Below are positions 27,876 to 37,447 of a stretch of 64,000 bases of DNA, one piece after another. The notes under the pieces are model-generated. The model did not search any database. It worked only from the letters and a program-made list of their open reading frames with translations, and had not been told where the DNA came from. The position numbers and the translations under genes were made by a program. Each line of letters starts with the position of its first letter. Position 1 is the stretch's first letter. The stretch is from Mycolicibacterium brumae (lineage in GTDB: Bacteria; Actinomycetota; Actinomycetes; Mycobacteriales; Mycobacteriaceae): positions 806,001 to 870,000 of the forward strand of contig NZ_CP104302.1 in NCBI RefSeq assembly GCF_025215495.1. The letters are read 5' to 3'.

Positions 27876-28751
27876 TCAGGGCTTGTCGTCGCCGAGCGCC
27901 TTGCGGACCGTCTTGCGGATGCTGTCTCCTGCTTTGCGGACCTCTGTCCGAAGGTTATCCGCCGCATCACGGAGTGGTTTGACGACGTTCTTCTGAAGCG
28001 AACGTCCGACACCGGTCTTGTTCAGCTCTTTGTCGACGGCGGTTTGGAAGGCTGCGCGTTGGTTATCCATTGCGTCTCGAACGTTGCCGAAGGCACCGCC
28101 CAACTGACCGTTGGGGTCGTTGCCGAACAGAGATTGCCGAGTTGCCCTATCGTTGACCCTCAGCTGCTTCAGAATTTCCCCGGGCTTCTTGTCCCACTTG
28201 ACGCTCTTGTCCTCAAGCACGTTGACAATTTGCTTCAGGTCCGCGGCTGGACGCTCGGCGACTGTGAGTATGGCATCCTCAAGGTTGTTCCTTGTCTGCA
28301 CCGTATTACGCAGCGTCGCAGCTTCAAGCTTGCGATCCTTCCCGTCCAGATCTGCCGCGATCTTCAGAACTTTGATATCCACGCTTTTAATTCGGCCCTG
28401 TTGAAGGATTCTCCCTGCGATTGCCGGGGCTCCGACCACCGCATACGTGACCGTGGTGGCGGGAGCCGTCTCGAATGCGCCCTCCAACAAGTTCCCGACC
28501 GCCTGCGCTGATTCCCAAGTGCGCTCGGGTGCTTCGGACACGCCCTCCCAGTACCACTCGACATGCTTCAAGAAGTCCTCGACAACACCAGTGAGCGCGA
28601 CGTCGCGCTGCTGCGTCTGAACCGAAGCCGCCGGGATGACGACCACCTCGTCGGAGGCGGTGTTCAGTGGTGAGATGGGTGCGAGAGCGACGGCGGCGGC
28701 ACTGGCCGTCGCGATTCCCGCGGTGAGAAATGTTCCAACAGCCGATTTCAT
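27876..28751 (-). CDS. Secreted protein with Lys/Arg-rich amphipathic C-terminus, unknown function
   Basis: The 291-residue protein starts at ATG 28751 after AGGGGGA. It has an Ala-rich signal peptide (MKSAVGTFLTAGIATASAAA), a middle region of mixed helices (VEDFLKHVEWYWEG, IVNVLEDKSVKWDKKP) and a basic, coiled-coil-like C-terminus ending RKTVRKALGDDKP. Its base composition is lower in G+C than its neighbours, suggesting recent arrival. No domain is recognised. Two more secreted proteins nearby (29853-30800 and 32949-34202) share the plan: Ala-rich signal, variable body, basic amphipathic end. Confidence 0.7.
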   Translation of the reverse strand: MKSAVGTFLTAGIATASAAAVALAPISPLNTASDEVVVIPAASVQTQQRDVALTGVVEDFLKHVEWYWEGVSEAPERTWESAQAVGNLLEGAFETAPATTVTYAVVGAPAIAGRILQQGRIKSVDIKVLKIAADLDGKDRKLEAATLRNTVQTRNNLEDAILTVAERPAADLKQIVNVLEDKSVKWDKKPGEILKQLRVNDRATRQSLFGNDPNGQLGGAFGNVRDAMDNQRAAFQTAVDKELNKTGVGRSLQKNVVKPLRDAADNLRTEVRKAGDSIRKTVRKALGDDKP

Positions 28752-29095
28752 GATTCCCCCTAGAAGCTGAAGCTGTTTGGTTGACACAGCGAAAGCTACC
28801 TGAGAAATGACTGAGCTAGAAGAGATGGAGCTGTAATAAACAGCGCCCCGAAGGCTGTTTATTGAGAACGCAACGATTCGTATTTTCGTTTGAAAATAAG
28901 CCCGATTACTGGCGTTTGGCCTGCAGTTTTTCGGAGCGACTCCAGCCTGCGCAATCGATCCTCAACCAACCGGTTTATTGCTTGAAAATGAAAACACCGC
29001 TCCCGAATCTCGCCACAATCGGGGATGAAATTCGTCGCAGCCGAATCGGGCGTTCCCGCGGCGTCGTGTCGGGGTGAAACCCCTGGTTGCGGGGG
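28752..29095. other. A/T-rich intergenic segment with hairpins
   Basis: This gap is distinctly A/T-rich for the genome. It holds a 10-bp perfect stem (28835-28844 with 28854-28863, AATAAACAGC type) and a second hairpin TATTTTC-GTTT-GAAAATA (28881-28898). The first may terminate the gene ending at 29096. I see no gene in it; a silencer such as Lsr2 could bind here. Confidence 0.5.
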
Positions 29096-29761
29096 CTACT
29101 CGCCGGAATCGGACTCCTCGGCAGGCGCCTCTTCGGCGGTGGCCTCGGAGTCACCGCCTTCCTCGGTAGCGGCCTCCTCGCCGGTGGATTCCTCACCGGA
29201 TTCTTCACCGGTCGACTCGTCACCGGTGGATTCCTCCGCCGGCGCCTCCTCGACGGGTTCCTCCTGCGGGTACTCCTCGCCGGCGAACTCGTCTTCACCC
29301 GCGGCCTCCGGGGCGGGAGCCTCACGGCTCAACCGGAACGGCGCGGACAGGCTGCCGGCCTCGGTGCCCTCGCAGCTGCCGTCGTAGGAGAAGCCCAGCT
29401 GACCCTCCAACGACGTCGCATCCCAGGAGTAGGTGACAAACCCCGGCACCGCGGCGCCGTCGTCGCAGACGATCGCGTCGGGCCGCTGCACCTTCATGGT
29501 CCAGTAGCCGACCGCCCAGAATGCGTCCGCCTCGAACGGCGCGGATTCGGCGCTGCCGCCGTCGGTGATTCGCACACAGTGGCTGGGCCCCGGATTGGCG
29601 GCGCCGTCACACGGCCGGACGACCCAGGCCGTCGGGTCCATGCCGCGGACCTTGAGGAAGTACTGCCCGTTGAAGTCCTCTGCGGACGCCGGGGCGGCGA
29701 CGGTCAGGGACGCCGCGCCAATCAGGCCGGCGAGAGCGAGCGTGCGAATCGTCTTGGCCAT
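29096..29761 (-). CDS. Secreted protein with Glu-rich C-terminal tail
   Basis: The 221-residue protein has a good ribosome site (GGAGG) and a signal peptide cleaved at APASA-E. A mature domain of about 125 residues has four Cys (VRPCDGA, SHCVRI, VCDDGA, GSCEGT), likely two disulphides, and W/Y-rich strands. The last 70 residues are an acidic Glu/Ala/Ser/Thr tail made of imperfect (E)ESTGEES units. The tail resembles that of the fasciclin protein at 1500-2297. The domain is not recognised by name; it is probably a small extracellular beta-domain. Confidence 0.75.
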   Translation of the reverse strand: MAKTIRTLALAGLIGAASLTVAAPASAEDFNGQYFLKVRGMDPTAWVVRPCDGAANPGPSHCVRITDGGSAESAPFEADAFWAVGYWTMKVQRPDAIVCDDGAAVPGFVTYSWDATSLEGQLGFSYDGSCEGTEAGSLSAPFRLSREAPAPEAAGEDEFAGEEYPQEEPVEEAPAEESTGDESTGEESGEESTGEEAATEEGGDSEATAEEAPAEESDSGE

Positions 29762-29852
29762 GTGTCTACCTCCGAAGAATCGGGGTCGAGTATGGCACGG
29801 CCAACGGCGCTGCGCAGGGTGAAGTCCCGCGCGGCAGCGACGCAGCCGGAGG

Positions 29853-30800
29853 CTATTCGCTCTTGTCGACGGTGGCCGTGCGCTTCGGGGTCAGCTTCTC
29901 CAAGACCCGCTTGACCGTCTTCTCCACCTTGTCGACGGCGCCGTTGACCCGGTCGACGATCTTGGTCGCCGCCTTCGACGATTGCGACTGTTGCTTGTCG
30001 GCGTCCGCGCCCGCTTTCGCGTTCGCGGCCGGAATCCCAGACTCCCCGTTGCTGGCGAGGTCACGCCGCTTGCCGTTGGGCTTCTGGGCGGTGCCCTCGC
30101 TGATGGACGTCGGCTCGGCGCTCGGTGGCGTCAGGCCCCCCGTATTGGTCTCCAACGCGCCCTGTCCGGTGTTGGTGTCCCCTCCGGTGTTCGACGGGCC
30201 GTCGCTCAGGTCCGTCGTGTCGGGATCGGCGTTTCCGGAGTCGAAGTCCCCGATGTCTGGTGTGCCTGGGGGGCCGGAAAGCGTCGGTCCGGTCTGGGCG
30301 CCGGGGTCTTCGAATGTCGCGCCGGGCGGCGGCTGCGGGGTCTCCGGCTCGATGCCGGCCACCAAATCGAGGAGGTTGTCGACGTCGTCGCCGCTCTTGG
30401 GGCCGGCGTCGGAAATCGCCAACCCCGGGGGTGTGCCCTTGCGATGGTGATCCTCGGGTCGCTGAGGGCCCTCGGCCAGATTGCTGAGCACGGCTGACAG
30501 GTCGTCGGGAGCGGAGGCGTCGGGCCCGCGCAGCTCCTCGACGACGGCGGCCGGGATCTCGCCGGACGGCGGGGAGGCCAGGGGGTAACCCTGCTCGCCG
30601 TTGGTGTAGCCGGAGTTTTCGGTGACGGTTCGGATCAGATCGGCGGTCTCGGAGTCCAGGGACGCCGGATCGTAGACGGCGGTGCGTTGCGGGATCGCGA
30701 CTTCATCGTTCTTGAGCGCGGTGAACGGCAGGGCAACGATGGCGCCGCCGACGGCGAGCGAAACCCCGGCGGCGGCGAAGGCGCGCAGTTTCTGCTGCAT
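29853..30800 (-). CDS. Secreted Pro/Gly/Asp-rich protein with basic C-terminal helix
   Basis: The 315-residue protein starts at ATG 30800 (GGGGGG just before). It has an Ala-rich signal (AFAAAGVSLAVGGAIVALP) and a short helical part (DSETADLIRTVTENSGY). About 150 residues follow that are low-complexity and rich in Gly/Pro/Asp/Thr, with a C-terminal amphipathic helix (KIVDRVNGAVDKVEKTVKRV) and the end DKSE. The end resembles those of the proteins at 27876-28751 and 32949-34202. It is divergent from mshB. Function unknown. Confidence 0.7.
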   Translation of the reverse strand: MQQKLRAFAAAGVSLAVGGAIVALPFTALKNDEVAIPQRTAVYDPASLDSETADLIRTVTENSGYTNGEQGYPLASPPSGEIPAAVVEELRGPDASAPDDLSAVLSNLAEGPQRPEDHHRKGTPPGLAISDAGPKSGDDVDNLLDLVAGIEPETPQPPPGATFEDPGAQTGPTLSGPPGTPDIGDFDSGNADPDTTDLSDGPSNTGGDTNTGQGALETNTGGLTPPSAEPTSISEGTAQKPNGKRRDLASNGESGIPAANAKAGADADKQQSQSSKAATKIVDRVNGAVDKVEKTVKRVLEKLTPKRTATVDKSE

Positions 30801-30919
30801 CGGCCCCCCAGGCGTCGGTCGCTCGGTCAAACCTTCACTGTACCTGAGGGAACCCTGAGAAGAGAACTTATGTTTTGCGGAGAAGTAGGAGCGGTCCATA
30901 GCCAATCCGCGCGGCGTCC

Positions 30920-30925
30920 TACGCT
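30920..30925 (+). promoter_or_regulatory. -10 box of the leaderless mshB promoter
   Basis: TACGCT, 6 nt before the ATG at 30932. CAGGGG in between is too close to act as a ribosome site. Confidence 0.55.
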
Positions 30926-30931
30926 CAGGGG

Positions 30932-31825
30932 ATGTCTGAGCGCCCCCGGCTCGTTTTCGTTCACGCCCATCCCGATGACGAGAGCATCAACAACGGCGCG
31001 ACCATCGCCCACTACGCCGCTCTGGGCGCCCGCGTCGACGTCGTGACCTGCACGTTGGGGGAGGAGGGCGAGGTCATCGGCGAGCAGTGGTCGCAGTTGG
31101 TCGCCGACCGGGCCGACCAGTTGGGCGGATATCGGATCGCGGAGCTGTCCTTGGCGCTGCGCCGGCTCGGCGTCGTCGAACCGGTCTTCCTCGGCGGCGC
31201 CGGCCATTGGCGTGATTCCGGGATGGCCGACACCCACCCGCGGCCGGGTCGCCAGCGCTTCGTTGACGCCGATGAGGCCGAGGCCGTCGCGGCGATGGTG
31301 GCGCTGCTGCGTGAACTGCGCCCGCACGTGGTGGTGACCTATGACCCCTACGGCGGCTACGGGCACCCCGACCACATTCAAGCGCATCGGGTCACCACCG
31401 CGGCGGTGGCGGCGTGCGCGGACCCGTCGTTTCCGGGCGAGCCGTGGACGGTGCCGAAGTTTTACTGGACGGTCTCCCCGCGCTCACTGTGGCAGGCGGC
31501 GCTGGCCGAGCTGCGGCCCGAGGATCTGCTGACGCACTGGCACAAGCCCGAAGCGCCCGAGTTCGGATTCCCCGACGACGAGATCACCACTGTCGTCGAC
31601 GCCACCGACGGGCTGGCGGCCAAGATCGAGGCGTTGCGCGCCCACGCCACCCAGGTGGTGGTGGGGCCGACGGGGCGGGCGTGCGCGCTGTCAAATGACA
31701 TGGCGCTGCCGCTGGTCGGTGCGGAGCACTACAAGCTGGTGGTCGGCGAGCTCGGACCGGTCGGCGACGACGGCCTCGAGCAGGACCTGCTGGCGGGCCT
31801 CGAACTCGGCTGCGACCTCGGCTGA
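30932..31825 (+). CDS. mshB: N-acetyl-GlcN-Ins deacetylase MshB (mycothiol synthesis)
   Basis: The 297-residue LmbE-type zinc deacetylase has AHPDDE (His13 and Asp16 zinc ligands, Asp15 catalytic) and the second motif [14 protein letters not shown] carrying the third zinc His. [14 protein letters not shown] is the conserved C-terminal part. It removes the acetyl group from GlcNAc-inositol in the second biochemical step of mycothiol synthesis, in the cytoplasm. Length and position match Rv1170. Its stop is 1 bp from that of the opposing mazF gene. Confidence 0.96.
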   Translation: MSERPRLVFVHAHPDDESINNGATIAHYAALGARVDVVTCTLGEEGEVIGEQWSQLVADRADQLGGYRIAELSLALRRLGVVEPVFLGGAGHWRDSGMADTHPRPGRQRFVDADEAEAVAAMVALLRELRPHVVVTYDPYGGYGHPDHIQAHRVTTAAVAACADPSFPGEPWTVPKFYWTVSPRSLWQAALAELRPEDLLTHWHKPEAPEFGFPDDEITTVVDATDGLAAKIEALRAHATQVVVGPTGRACALSNDMALPLVGAEHYKLVVGELGPVGDDGLEQDLLAGLELGCDLG

Positions 31826-31826
31826 G

Positions 31827-32156
31827 TTAGGCGCCGCAGCCCGTCGCGACTTTCAGGGCGCTGCAGATCGCGCGCATTCGATCGTCGGCAAGTCTCCCGA
31901 GTCGCTCGACCAGTGAGCCGATGGCGACGCTCTCGATGGAATCGAGGTTGACTGCCGATGGCCGAGGAACCGGGTCGACGCCCGGTTCCAGCTGAACTTC
32001 GCTTGGTAGGCCCCTGATCGTGGTGGTGCAAGGTGCGACCAGGGGCCGGCGTGTACGGGGAATCGCCACGTCGCGGGAGATCACGACGACGGGACGTCGA
32101 CCGATGTCTGGCAGTTCGCACCACCACACTTCGCCACGTGTTGGCAATCCGCTCAT
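31827..32156 (-). CDS. mazF: MazF/PemK-type endoribonuclease toxin
   Basis: The 109-residue toxin has [22 protein letters not shown] (beta1-beta2 hairpin and conserved Arg/Pro), [12 protein letters not shown] (substrate-loop Thr) and [11 protein letters not shown] (the conserved NxD/Q strand), ending with the C-terminal helix. MazF enzymes cut mRNA or tRNA at short motifs. It overlaps the antitoxin gene by 4 bp (ATGA), so translation is coupled. The module is convergent with mshB, and I do not recall one here in M. tuberculosis. Confidence 0.9.
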   Translation of the reverse strand: MSGLPTRGEVWWCELPDIGRRPVVVISRDVAIPRTRRPLVAPCTTTIRGLPSEVQLEPGVDPVPRPSAVNLDSIESVAIGSLVERLGRLADDRMRAICSALKVATGCGA

Positions 32157-32389
32157 GATGACCCTGCGGCGTCACGCCACGAGGCCAGGTCGCCCCACTC
32201 ATCAGGATCCGACAGCGGCTGGGAGTCATAGGCGACGTAGGCGGCGTCGATCTGCGCTGCGCGATGTGCGGTGAGCAGGGCACTGAGTGCCGCGTCCAGC
32301 AACGACGCGTCGGTGCCGCCGGATCGGGTTTGGCGGGCGGCGTGGAGAAGGTCGGCGTCCACCGTCGTCGAAACGCGTATGCGAGACAT
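32153..32389 (-). CDS. mazE: MazE-type antitoxin
   Basis: The 78-residue protein has an N-terminal ribbon-helix-helix-like segment ([19 protein letters not shown]) and an acidic C-terminal tail ([17 protein letters not shown]) of the kind that wraps the toxin. Gene order is antitoxin then toxin with a 4-bp overlap. It probably autorepresses the operon through its N-terminal domain. Similar to mycobacterial MazE5-type antitoxins by recollection. Confidence 0.85.
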   Translation of the reverse strand: MSRIRVSTTVDADLLHAARQTRSGGTDASLLDAALSALLTAHRAAQIDAAYVAYDSQPLSDPDEWGDLASWRDAAGSS

Positions 32390-32475
32390 GCCACAATTAT
32401 GCCACTGGTAGTCGAGGGGCGTGGTTCGTCGCCGACGTAGGCTGTGCGGCGTCGGCCGACGGAAGGATGCGCGGG

Positions 32476-32859
32476 ATGGATCGCGGCGGCTTCCGGGTGA
32501 TCGTGCTGGTGTTGCTCGGGCTCGACGGGGTGCTGGTTGGGCTGCTGGGGACGTTCTTTCTGCCGGAGTTCCTCGGCGTCGTCCCGTTCCCGATCTCGGC
32601 GATCGCCGCCGGCGCGATGAACCTGGCGCTGGTGTGGGCCGCCGCGTATTGGGCGCCGCCCGGCAGCCGGTTGACGGCGCTGCCGATGTACACCTTTCTG
32701 GCGACGGTGTTCGTGCTGATGGTGTTCGGCCCCGGCGGTGACTCCGTGTACGGCGGGCCCGGCATCTACCAGGCCGGTCCGCTGCTGCTGCTCCTGCTGG
32801 GGTGCGGGCCCTCAGTGTGGTGGGTGCTGCGGCGACAACGGCACGCGGCAGGCGCGTAG
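32476..32859 (+). CDS. Four-helix membrane protein, Rv1171-like
   Basis: The 127-residue protein has four hydrophobic segments ([74 protein letters not shown]) and a basic tail. GGAAGG lies 9 nt before ATG 32476; an ATG at 32467 is too close to it. It is the positional equivalent of Rv1171, between mshB and fbiC. Function unknown. Confidence 0.75.
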   Translation: MDRGGFRVIVLVLLGLDGVLVGLLGTFFLPEFLGVVPFPISAIAAGAMNLALVWAAAYWAPPGSRLTALPMYTFLATVFVLMVFGPGGDSVYGGPGIYQAGPLLLLLLGCGPSVWWVLRRQRHAAGA

Positions 32860-32885
32860 AGCCTTCCGCAGGTCAGTGTTTCCTC

Positions 32886-32933
32886 GCGAGGGCGCACGCT
32901 CGAACGGCAAAGCGGGTATGCGTGCGCCTTCGC
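32886..32933. terminator. Hairpin between convergent genes; resembles the array-B motif
   Basis: GCGAGGGCGCACGC (32886-32899) pairs with GCGTGCGCCTTCGC (32920-32933) with one mismatch around a 20-nt loop. It lies between the stops at 32859 and 32949, so it is likely a bidirectional terminator. Its arms match the GCGAGGGTGC core of the 27.5-kb array. Confidence 0.6.
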
Positions 32934-32948
32934 CGTCGGGCCCGGGCC

Positions 32949-34202
32949 CTATTCGCTCGGGCCGTCCTTCTTGGCGACCTTGCTCGTCAACGACTTGGCG
33001 GCCTGCTGAACCTTCTGGCCGATCTTGGTTTTCGGCGTGTAGCCCGGCTTGGCTCCGTCGGACTTGCCGGCGTCGCTGGAGCTTGAGGTGAGAGGCTTCG
33101 TCAGGCGCTTGACGGCGGAGTCGGCGGCCTCGGTCGCCTTCTGGAAACGCGTCGTGGCCCGATCCTTGACCGTCTCCACCTTGTCGGACGCCCCGGTTTG
33201 CAGATCGCGCAGCGACGGCAGCTTCAGCTTGGCTTCGGCTCGCGTGGGCAAGGACTTCGCACCGGGCAGCTTGAACAGCGACTTCTCACCGGTGAGAAGC
33301 GTGGCGGGGTCGAGCTTCTCGGTGACGGACTTGGCCAGGGTCTGGACGCGGGAGGCAAAGACCTCCGTGCCGCTTCCGAGCGAGCCGCCGATGATCGGAA
33401 GCGCGACCGCGGGCGCCGGATCGGCCTCGACGGAGGCCGTCCTGGCCTGGGGCCCGAAAACGTCGCCGAGGCTCTTGATGGCATCCTCGGCGCCTCCGGC
33501 CAGCCGGGACAGCGCCCTGGAAACGGGAGCCGCCACTTGATCCACTGCCTCGCTCGTGTCGTCAAGCGTCTGGCGCGCGTTGGCTGCGGTGAGGCCGATG
33601 GGCGGCAGTGGCGGCAGCCAGCCGAACAGCCAATTGATCTCGCCTCGAACGAGGGTGCGGAGTCCACCGGTGACCCCATTGATCAGCGTGGGTGGGATGT
33701 TGGCCCAGTTGAGGTTGACCAGGTCCTGAGCGGCCTGGAACCAGCTGCGCACCAGCACTTCGCCGGCGTTGTAAAGGATCTCAATCTGATCAGCGGCCAC
33801 CCAACCAATCCAGGGAAGCCAGGCCACCGCCCAGGCCGCGACATCGAATCCCCACGCCACCCATGGCTCGACAGCGGTGTAGATATCCATGATCAGCCCG
33901 GTGCTGGGGCTGGTCCCCGCCGCGTACGGTGACGTCGCGGTCGGACCTGCTGGCCCTGAGGGCGCCGGCGGAAGCGATCTGGCGGCGGATGCCTCAGGGG
34001 CCTTGATCGCCGATTTGACGCCCAGCGGCGAGGGCAGCGGAATCCACGGACGCACCGCGGCCGTGTTCTGCACCGGAATCGCCACGGCGGCGGGCTCGGC
34101 CGCGGGCTGGGCGACCGGGGTGATCGCCGGGGCGGCGACCACGGCTGTCGCCGTCAGGGCCACAACGCCGCTGGTGAGCATGGATCGGTAGGAGACTCGC
34201 AT
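32949..34202 (-). CDS. Secreted/surface protein with Trp-rich hydrophobic module and basic C-terminus
   Basis: The 417-residue protein has GAGGGAAG before its ATG and an Ala-rich signal (SGVVALTATAVVAAPAI). A Trp-rich hydrophobic module (AVEPWVAWGFDVAAWAVAWLP, then WVAADQIEILYNAGE) resembles segments common in mycobacterial surface proteins and in some PE/PPE-associated C-terminal regions. The second half is a Lys/Ala/Ser-rich series of amphipathic helices ending VAKKDGPSE. It occupies the position of PE12 (Rv1172c) in M. tuberculosis but has no PE domain. A TATGAT box at 34251-34256 (minus) is a likely -10 element. Function unknown. Confidence 0.75.
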   Translation of the reverse strand: MRVSYRSMLTSGVVALTATAVVAAPAITPVAQPAAEPAAVAIPVQNTAAVRPWIPLPSPLGVKSAIKAPEASAARSLPPAPSGPAGPTATSPYAAGTSPSTGLIMDIYTAVEPWVAWGFDVAAWAVAWLPWIGWVAADQIEILYNAGEVLVRSWFQAAQDLVNLNWANIPPTLINGVTGGLRTLVRGEINWLFGWLPPLPPIGLTAANARQTLDDTSEAVDQVAAPVSRALSRLAGGAEDAIKSLGDVFGPQARTASVEADPAPAVALPIIGGSLGSGTEVFASRVQTLAKSVTEKLDPATLLTGEKSLFKLPGAKSLPTRAEAKLKLPSLRDLQTGASDKVETVKDRATTRFQKATEAADSAVKRLTKPLTSSSSDAGKSDGAKPGYTPKTKIGQKVQQAAKSLTSKVAKKDGPSE

Positions 34203-34250
34203 CGCACTTCCCTCGTGTCGTGGCCGGGTGCTGAGAAAAATCTACTCTGA

Positions 34251-34256
34251 ATCATA
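34251..34256 (-). promoter_or_regulatory. -10 box for the secreted protein gene at 32949-34202
   Basis: TATGAT on the minus strand, 48 nt before the ATG at 34202, giving a leader of about 40 nt that carries GAGGGAAG. Confidence 0.5.
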
Positions 34257-34431
34257 GGTTTCTCTTGGTTTCGCGTTACCGGGACGGCGCGTGGTCGGTC
34301 GCGGGTGGCCCGTGGGACGGCCGACCCCCGTCTGCCAGGAAGCGTGGTTAGTCTGGACTGTGTCAATCGGCCGGGTTTGAAGACTGTTGGGACGCGCGGA
34401 TGAAACTCCACTTGCGCCGAGCTCTGGAGGT

Positions 34432-37011
34432 GTGGCGCTGAACCCGCAGCCAGTGAGCCTGTCGGCGCCCCCGATGCCCGGCCCCTCCGTCGCCGCGCCG
34501 TCCGTGTCGGCCATGCGTCGGGTGCTGCGGCGTGCCCGCGACGGCGTCGCTCTCAACGTCGACGAAGCCGCCATTGCGTTGGCCGCCCGCGGTGCGGACC
34601 TGGCCGACCTGTGCGCCAGCGCCGCCCGGGTCCGCGACGCCGGATTGCAGGCCGGCGCGCGCGGTCCCAATGGCCGGCTGCCGGTGAGCTACTCGCGCAA
34701 AGTCTTCATCCCGGTCACCCACCTGTGCCGAGACACCTGCCACTACTGCACCTTCGTCACCGTCCCGGGCAAGCTGCGCGCCGCCGGGCAAGGCATGTAC
34801 CTGGAGCCCGACGAAATCCTCGACATCGCCGCCCGTGGCGCCGAACTCGGCTGCAAGGAAGCGCTGTTCACCCTCGGCGACCGTCCCGAGACCCGCTGGC
34901 CCGAAGCGCGGCAGTGGCTCGACGAGCGCGGCTATGACTCCACTCTCGATTACGTGCGCGCCATGAGCATCCGGGTGCTGGAGGAGACCGGGCTGCTGCC
35001 GCACCTGAACCCCGGGGTGATGAGCTGGTCGGAGCTTTCCCGGCTCAAGCCGGTCGCGCCGTCGATGGGCATGATGCTGGAGACCACCTCCCGACGGCTC
35101 TACGAAACCAAAGGCCAGGCGCACTACGGCAGCCCGGACAAGGACCCCGCGGTGCGGCTGCGCACCCTCGTCGACGCCGGCCGACTCGCCATCCCGTTCA
35201 CCACCGGCCTGCTGATCGGCATCGGCGAGACCGTGCTGGAGCGCGCCGAGACCATCCACGCGATCCGCAAGGCGCACAAGGAGTTCGGGCACGTCCAAGA
35301 AGTGATTGTGCAGAACTTCCGGGCCAAGCAGGGGACTGCCATGCGTTCGGCCCCCGACGCCGACCTGCAGGAGTTCCAGGCCGCCATCGCGGTGACCCGG
35401 TTGGTGCTCGGCCCGGCCATGCGGATCCAGGCGCCGCCAAACCTGGTGTCGCAGAACGAATGTCTCGCGCTGATCGGCGCCGGCGTCGACGACTGGGGCG
35501 GGGTGTCACCGCTGACACCGGATCACGTCAACCCCGAACGACCCTGGCCCGCACTGGATTCGCTCGCCGACATCACTGCCGCCGCCGGCTACGACCTAGT
35601 GCAGCGGCTGACCGCGCACCCGAAGTACATCCGGGCCGGGGCGGCCTGGATCGACCCGCGGGTGCGCGCCCACGTCGACGCGCTGGCCGACCCGGACACC
35701 GGCTGGGCTCGCGACGTCAATCCCGTCGGGCTGCCGTGGCAGGAGCCCGACGAGGCCGCGCAGTCCCTGGGCCGCACCGACTTGCACACCGCCATCGACG
35801 CTGACGGTCGGCTGACCGAAACCCGCAGCGACATCGACAGCGCGTTCGGGGACTGGGAATCCATCCGTGATCGGGTGCACGAGCTGGCCGCCGCCGCACC
35901 CGAACGGGTCGCCACCGACGTGCTCGCCGCACTGCGCGCCGCCGAGCGGGACCCCGGCGGCTGCAGCGACGCCGACTACCTAGCGCTGGCCACCGCCGAC
36001 GGTCCGGCACTGGAAGCCGTTGCGGCTTTTGCGGATTCGCTGCGGCGCGACGCCGTCGGCGATGACGTCACCTACGTCATCAACCGGAACATCAACTTCA
36101 CCAACATCTGCTACACCGGCTGCCGGTTCTGCGCGTTCGCCCAACGCAAGGGGGACGCCGACGCCTTCTCGCTGTCGTCGGCCGATGTCGCGGACCGGGC
36201 GTGGGAAGCCCACGTCGCCGGCGCCACCGAGGTGTGCATGCAGGGCGGCATCGACCCCGAGTTACCGGTCACCGGCTACGCCGATCTGGTGCGCGCGGTC
36301 AAAGCGCGGGTGCCGCAGATGCACGTGCACGCCTTCTCGCCGATGGAGATCGCCAACGGGGTGACCCGCAGCGGCATCTCGGTGCGGGAATGGCTGACCG
36401 GGCTGCGCGAAGCCGGACTGGGATCGATCCCGGGCACCGCCGCGGAGATCCTCGACGACGAAGTCCGCTGGGTGCTCACCAAAGGCAAACTGCCGACCGC
36501 GGAATGGATCGACATCGTCAGCACCGCGCATGAAGTGGGACTGCGTTCCAGTTCGACGATGATGTACGGCCACGTCGACACCCCCGCGCATTGGGTGGGG
36601 CACCTGAACGTGCTGCGTGGCATCCAGGATCGCACCGGCGGATTCACCGAGTTCGTGCCGCTGCCATTCGTGCACCAGTCCTCACCGCTGTACCTGGCGG
36701 GTGCGGCGCGTCCCGGACCCACGCATCGCGACAATCGGGCGGTGCACGCGCTGGCCCGAATCATGTTGCACGGCAGGATCTCCAACATTCAGACCAGTTG
36801 GGTCAAACTCGGCGCAGAGCGCACCCGGGTGATGCTGCGGGGCGGGGCCAATGACCTCGGTGGCACGCTCATGGAGGAGACCATCTCCCGGATGGCCGGC
36901 TCGGAATACGGCTCCGCGAAGACCGTCGCCGAGTTGGTTGACATCGCCGCCGGCATCGGCCGGCCCGCCCGTCAACGCACCACGACCTATGCGCCGCTGG
37001 TGTCGGCCTGA
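34432..37011 (+). CDS. fbiC: 7,8-didemethyl-8-hydroxy-5-deazariboflavin (FO) synthase FbiC
   Basis: The 859-residue protein fuses two radical-SAM enzymes. The N-terminal CofG half has the cluster motif CRDTCHYC and the C-terminal CofH half has CYTGCRFC. It closely follows recalled M. tuberculosis FbiC (856 aa): [57 protein letters not shown] and [15 protein letters not shown]. It makes the deazaflavin FO from tyrosine and 5-amino-6-ribitylamino-uracil for coenzyme F420, used for instance by the Rv1155-like protein. GTG 34432, directly after GGAGGT, gives a length matching the family; other in-frame starts are TTG 34387, GTG 34453 and ATG 34474. Confidence 0.97.
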   Translation: MALNPQPVSLSAPPMPGPSVAAPSVSAMRRVLRRARDGVALNVDEAAIALAARGADLADLCASAARVRDAGLQAGARGPNGRLPVSYSRKVFIPVTHLCRDTCHYCTFVTVPGKLRAAGQGMYLEPDEILDIAARGAELGCKEALFTLGDRPETRWPEARQWLDERGYDSTLDYVRAMSIRVLEETGLLPHLNPGVMSWSELSRLKPVAPSMGMMLETTSRRLYETKGQAHYGSPDKDPAVRLRTLVDAGRLAIPFTTGLLIGIGETVLERAETIHAIRKAHKEFGHVQEVIVQNFRAKQGTAMRSAPDADLQEFQAAIAVTRLVLGPAMRIQAPPNLVSQNECLALIGAGVDDWGGVSPLTPDHVNPERPWPALDSLADITAAAGYDLVQRLTAHPKYIRAGAAWIDPRVRAHVDALADPDTGWARDVNPVGLPWQEPDEAAQSLGRTDLHTAIDADGRLTETRSDIDSAFGDWESIRDRVHELAAAAPERVATDVLAALRAAERDPGGCSDADYLALATADGPALEAVAAFADSLRRDAVGDDVTYVINRNINFTNICYTGCRFCAFAQRKGDADAFSLSSADVADRAWEAHVAGATEVCMQGGIDPELPVTGYADLVRAVKARVPQMHVHAFSPMEIANGVTRSGISVREWLTGLREAGLGSIPGTAAEILDDEVRWVLTKGKLPTAEWIDIVSTAHEVGLRSSSTMMYGHVDTPAHWVGHLNVLRGIQDRTGGFTEFVPLPFVHQSSPLYLAGAARPGPTHRDNRAVHALARIMLHGRISNIQTSWVKLGAERTRVMLRGGANDLGGTLMEETISRMAGSEYGSAKTVAELVDIAAGIGRPARQRTTTYAPLVSA

Positions 37012-37039
37012 TTCAAACCGACGGACAGGCGTCTGGCGC

Positions 37040-37378
37040 TCAGCAGTACTGGACGGGACTGGAGACCGTGACCGCCGCGGCCCCGAAGGACGTGACCTCA
37101 CCGTAGAGGACGCACACCGGAGCGCCGTTGACGATGTAGATCACACCGTTTTTCCCCTGGGCACGCTGCTGCTCGATGTACTCCTCGATGCTCGAGCTCT
37201 GCTGCTGTTGGCCCTGGTTGAGGTCGGGCATATTGGGTGCGCCGTTCTGGTCCTGCTCCTCCTCGGACTGCTCGGTGTCGTTTTGGTCGTCGGGACCGGC
37301 GTAGGCCATCGGCGCCGAGAGCAGCATCGCCGCGGTTGCCGCGGTGAACGTCCTGATCAGGAGTGCGGTCTTTGTCAT
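37040..37378 (-). CDS. Small secreted Gln/Glu-rich protein
   Basis: The 112-residue protein has a signal peptide (cleavage around MAYA-G) and a very acidic/Gln-rich stretch ([24 protein letters not shown]). A short structured end carries two Cys ([15 protein letters not shown]) that could form a disulphide. It sits where TB8.4 (Rv1174c) follows fbiC in M. tuberculosis, but the sequence does not look like TB8.4. Function unknown. Confidence 0.65.
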   Translation of the reverse strand: MTKTALLIRTFTAATAAMLLSAPMAYAGPDDQNDTEQSEEEQDQNGAPNMPDLNQGQQQQSSSIEEYIEQQRAQGKNGVIYIVNGAPVCVLYGEVTSFGAAAVTVSSPVQYC

Positions 37379-37447
37379 GATGGCCCTCTCTTGTGGGTCC
37401 ACGCAGTGTATTCCCAGGTCGGGCGTCCCGTGGGGGTGTTGCCGCGG

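Noticed and set aside
27466-27996. Repeat-rich protein encoded by open frames on both strands across the 27.5-kb array
   Set aside because: Openness follows from the 30-bp period; the peptides are simple decapeptide repeats on both strands, with no ribosome site or domain.
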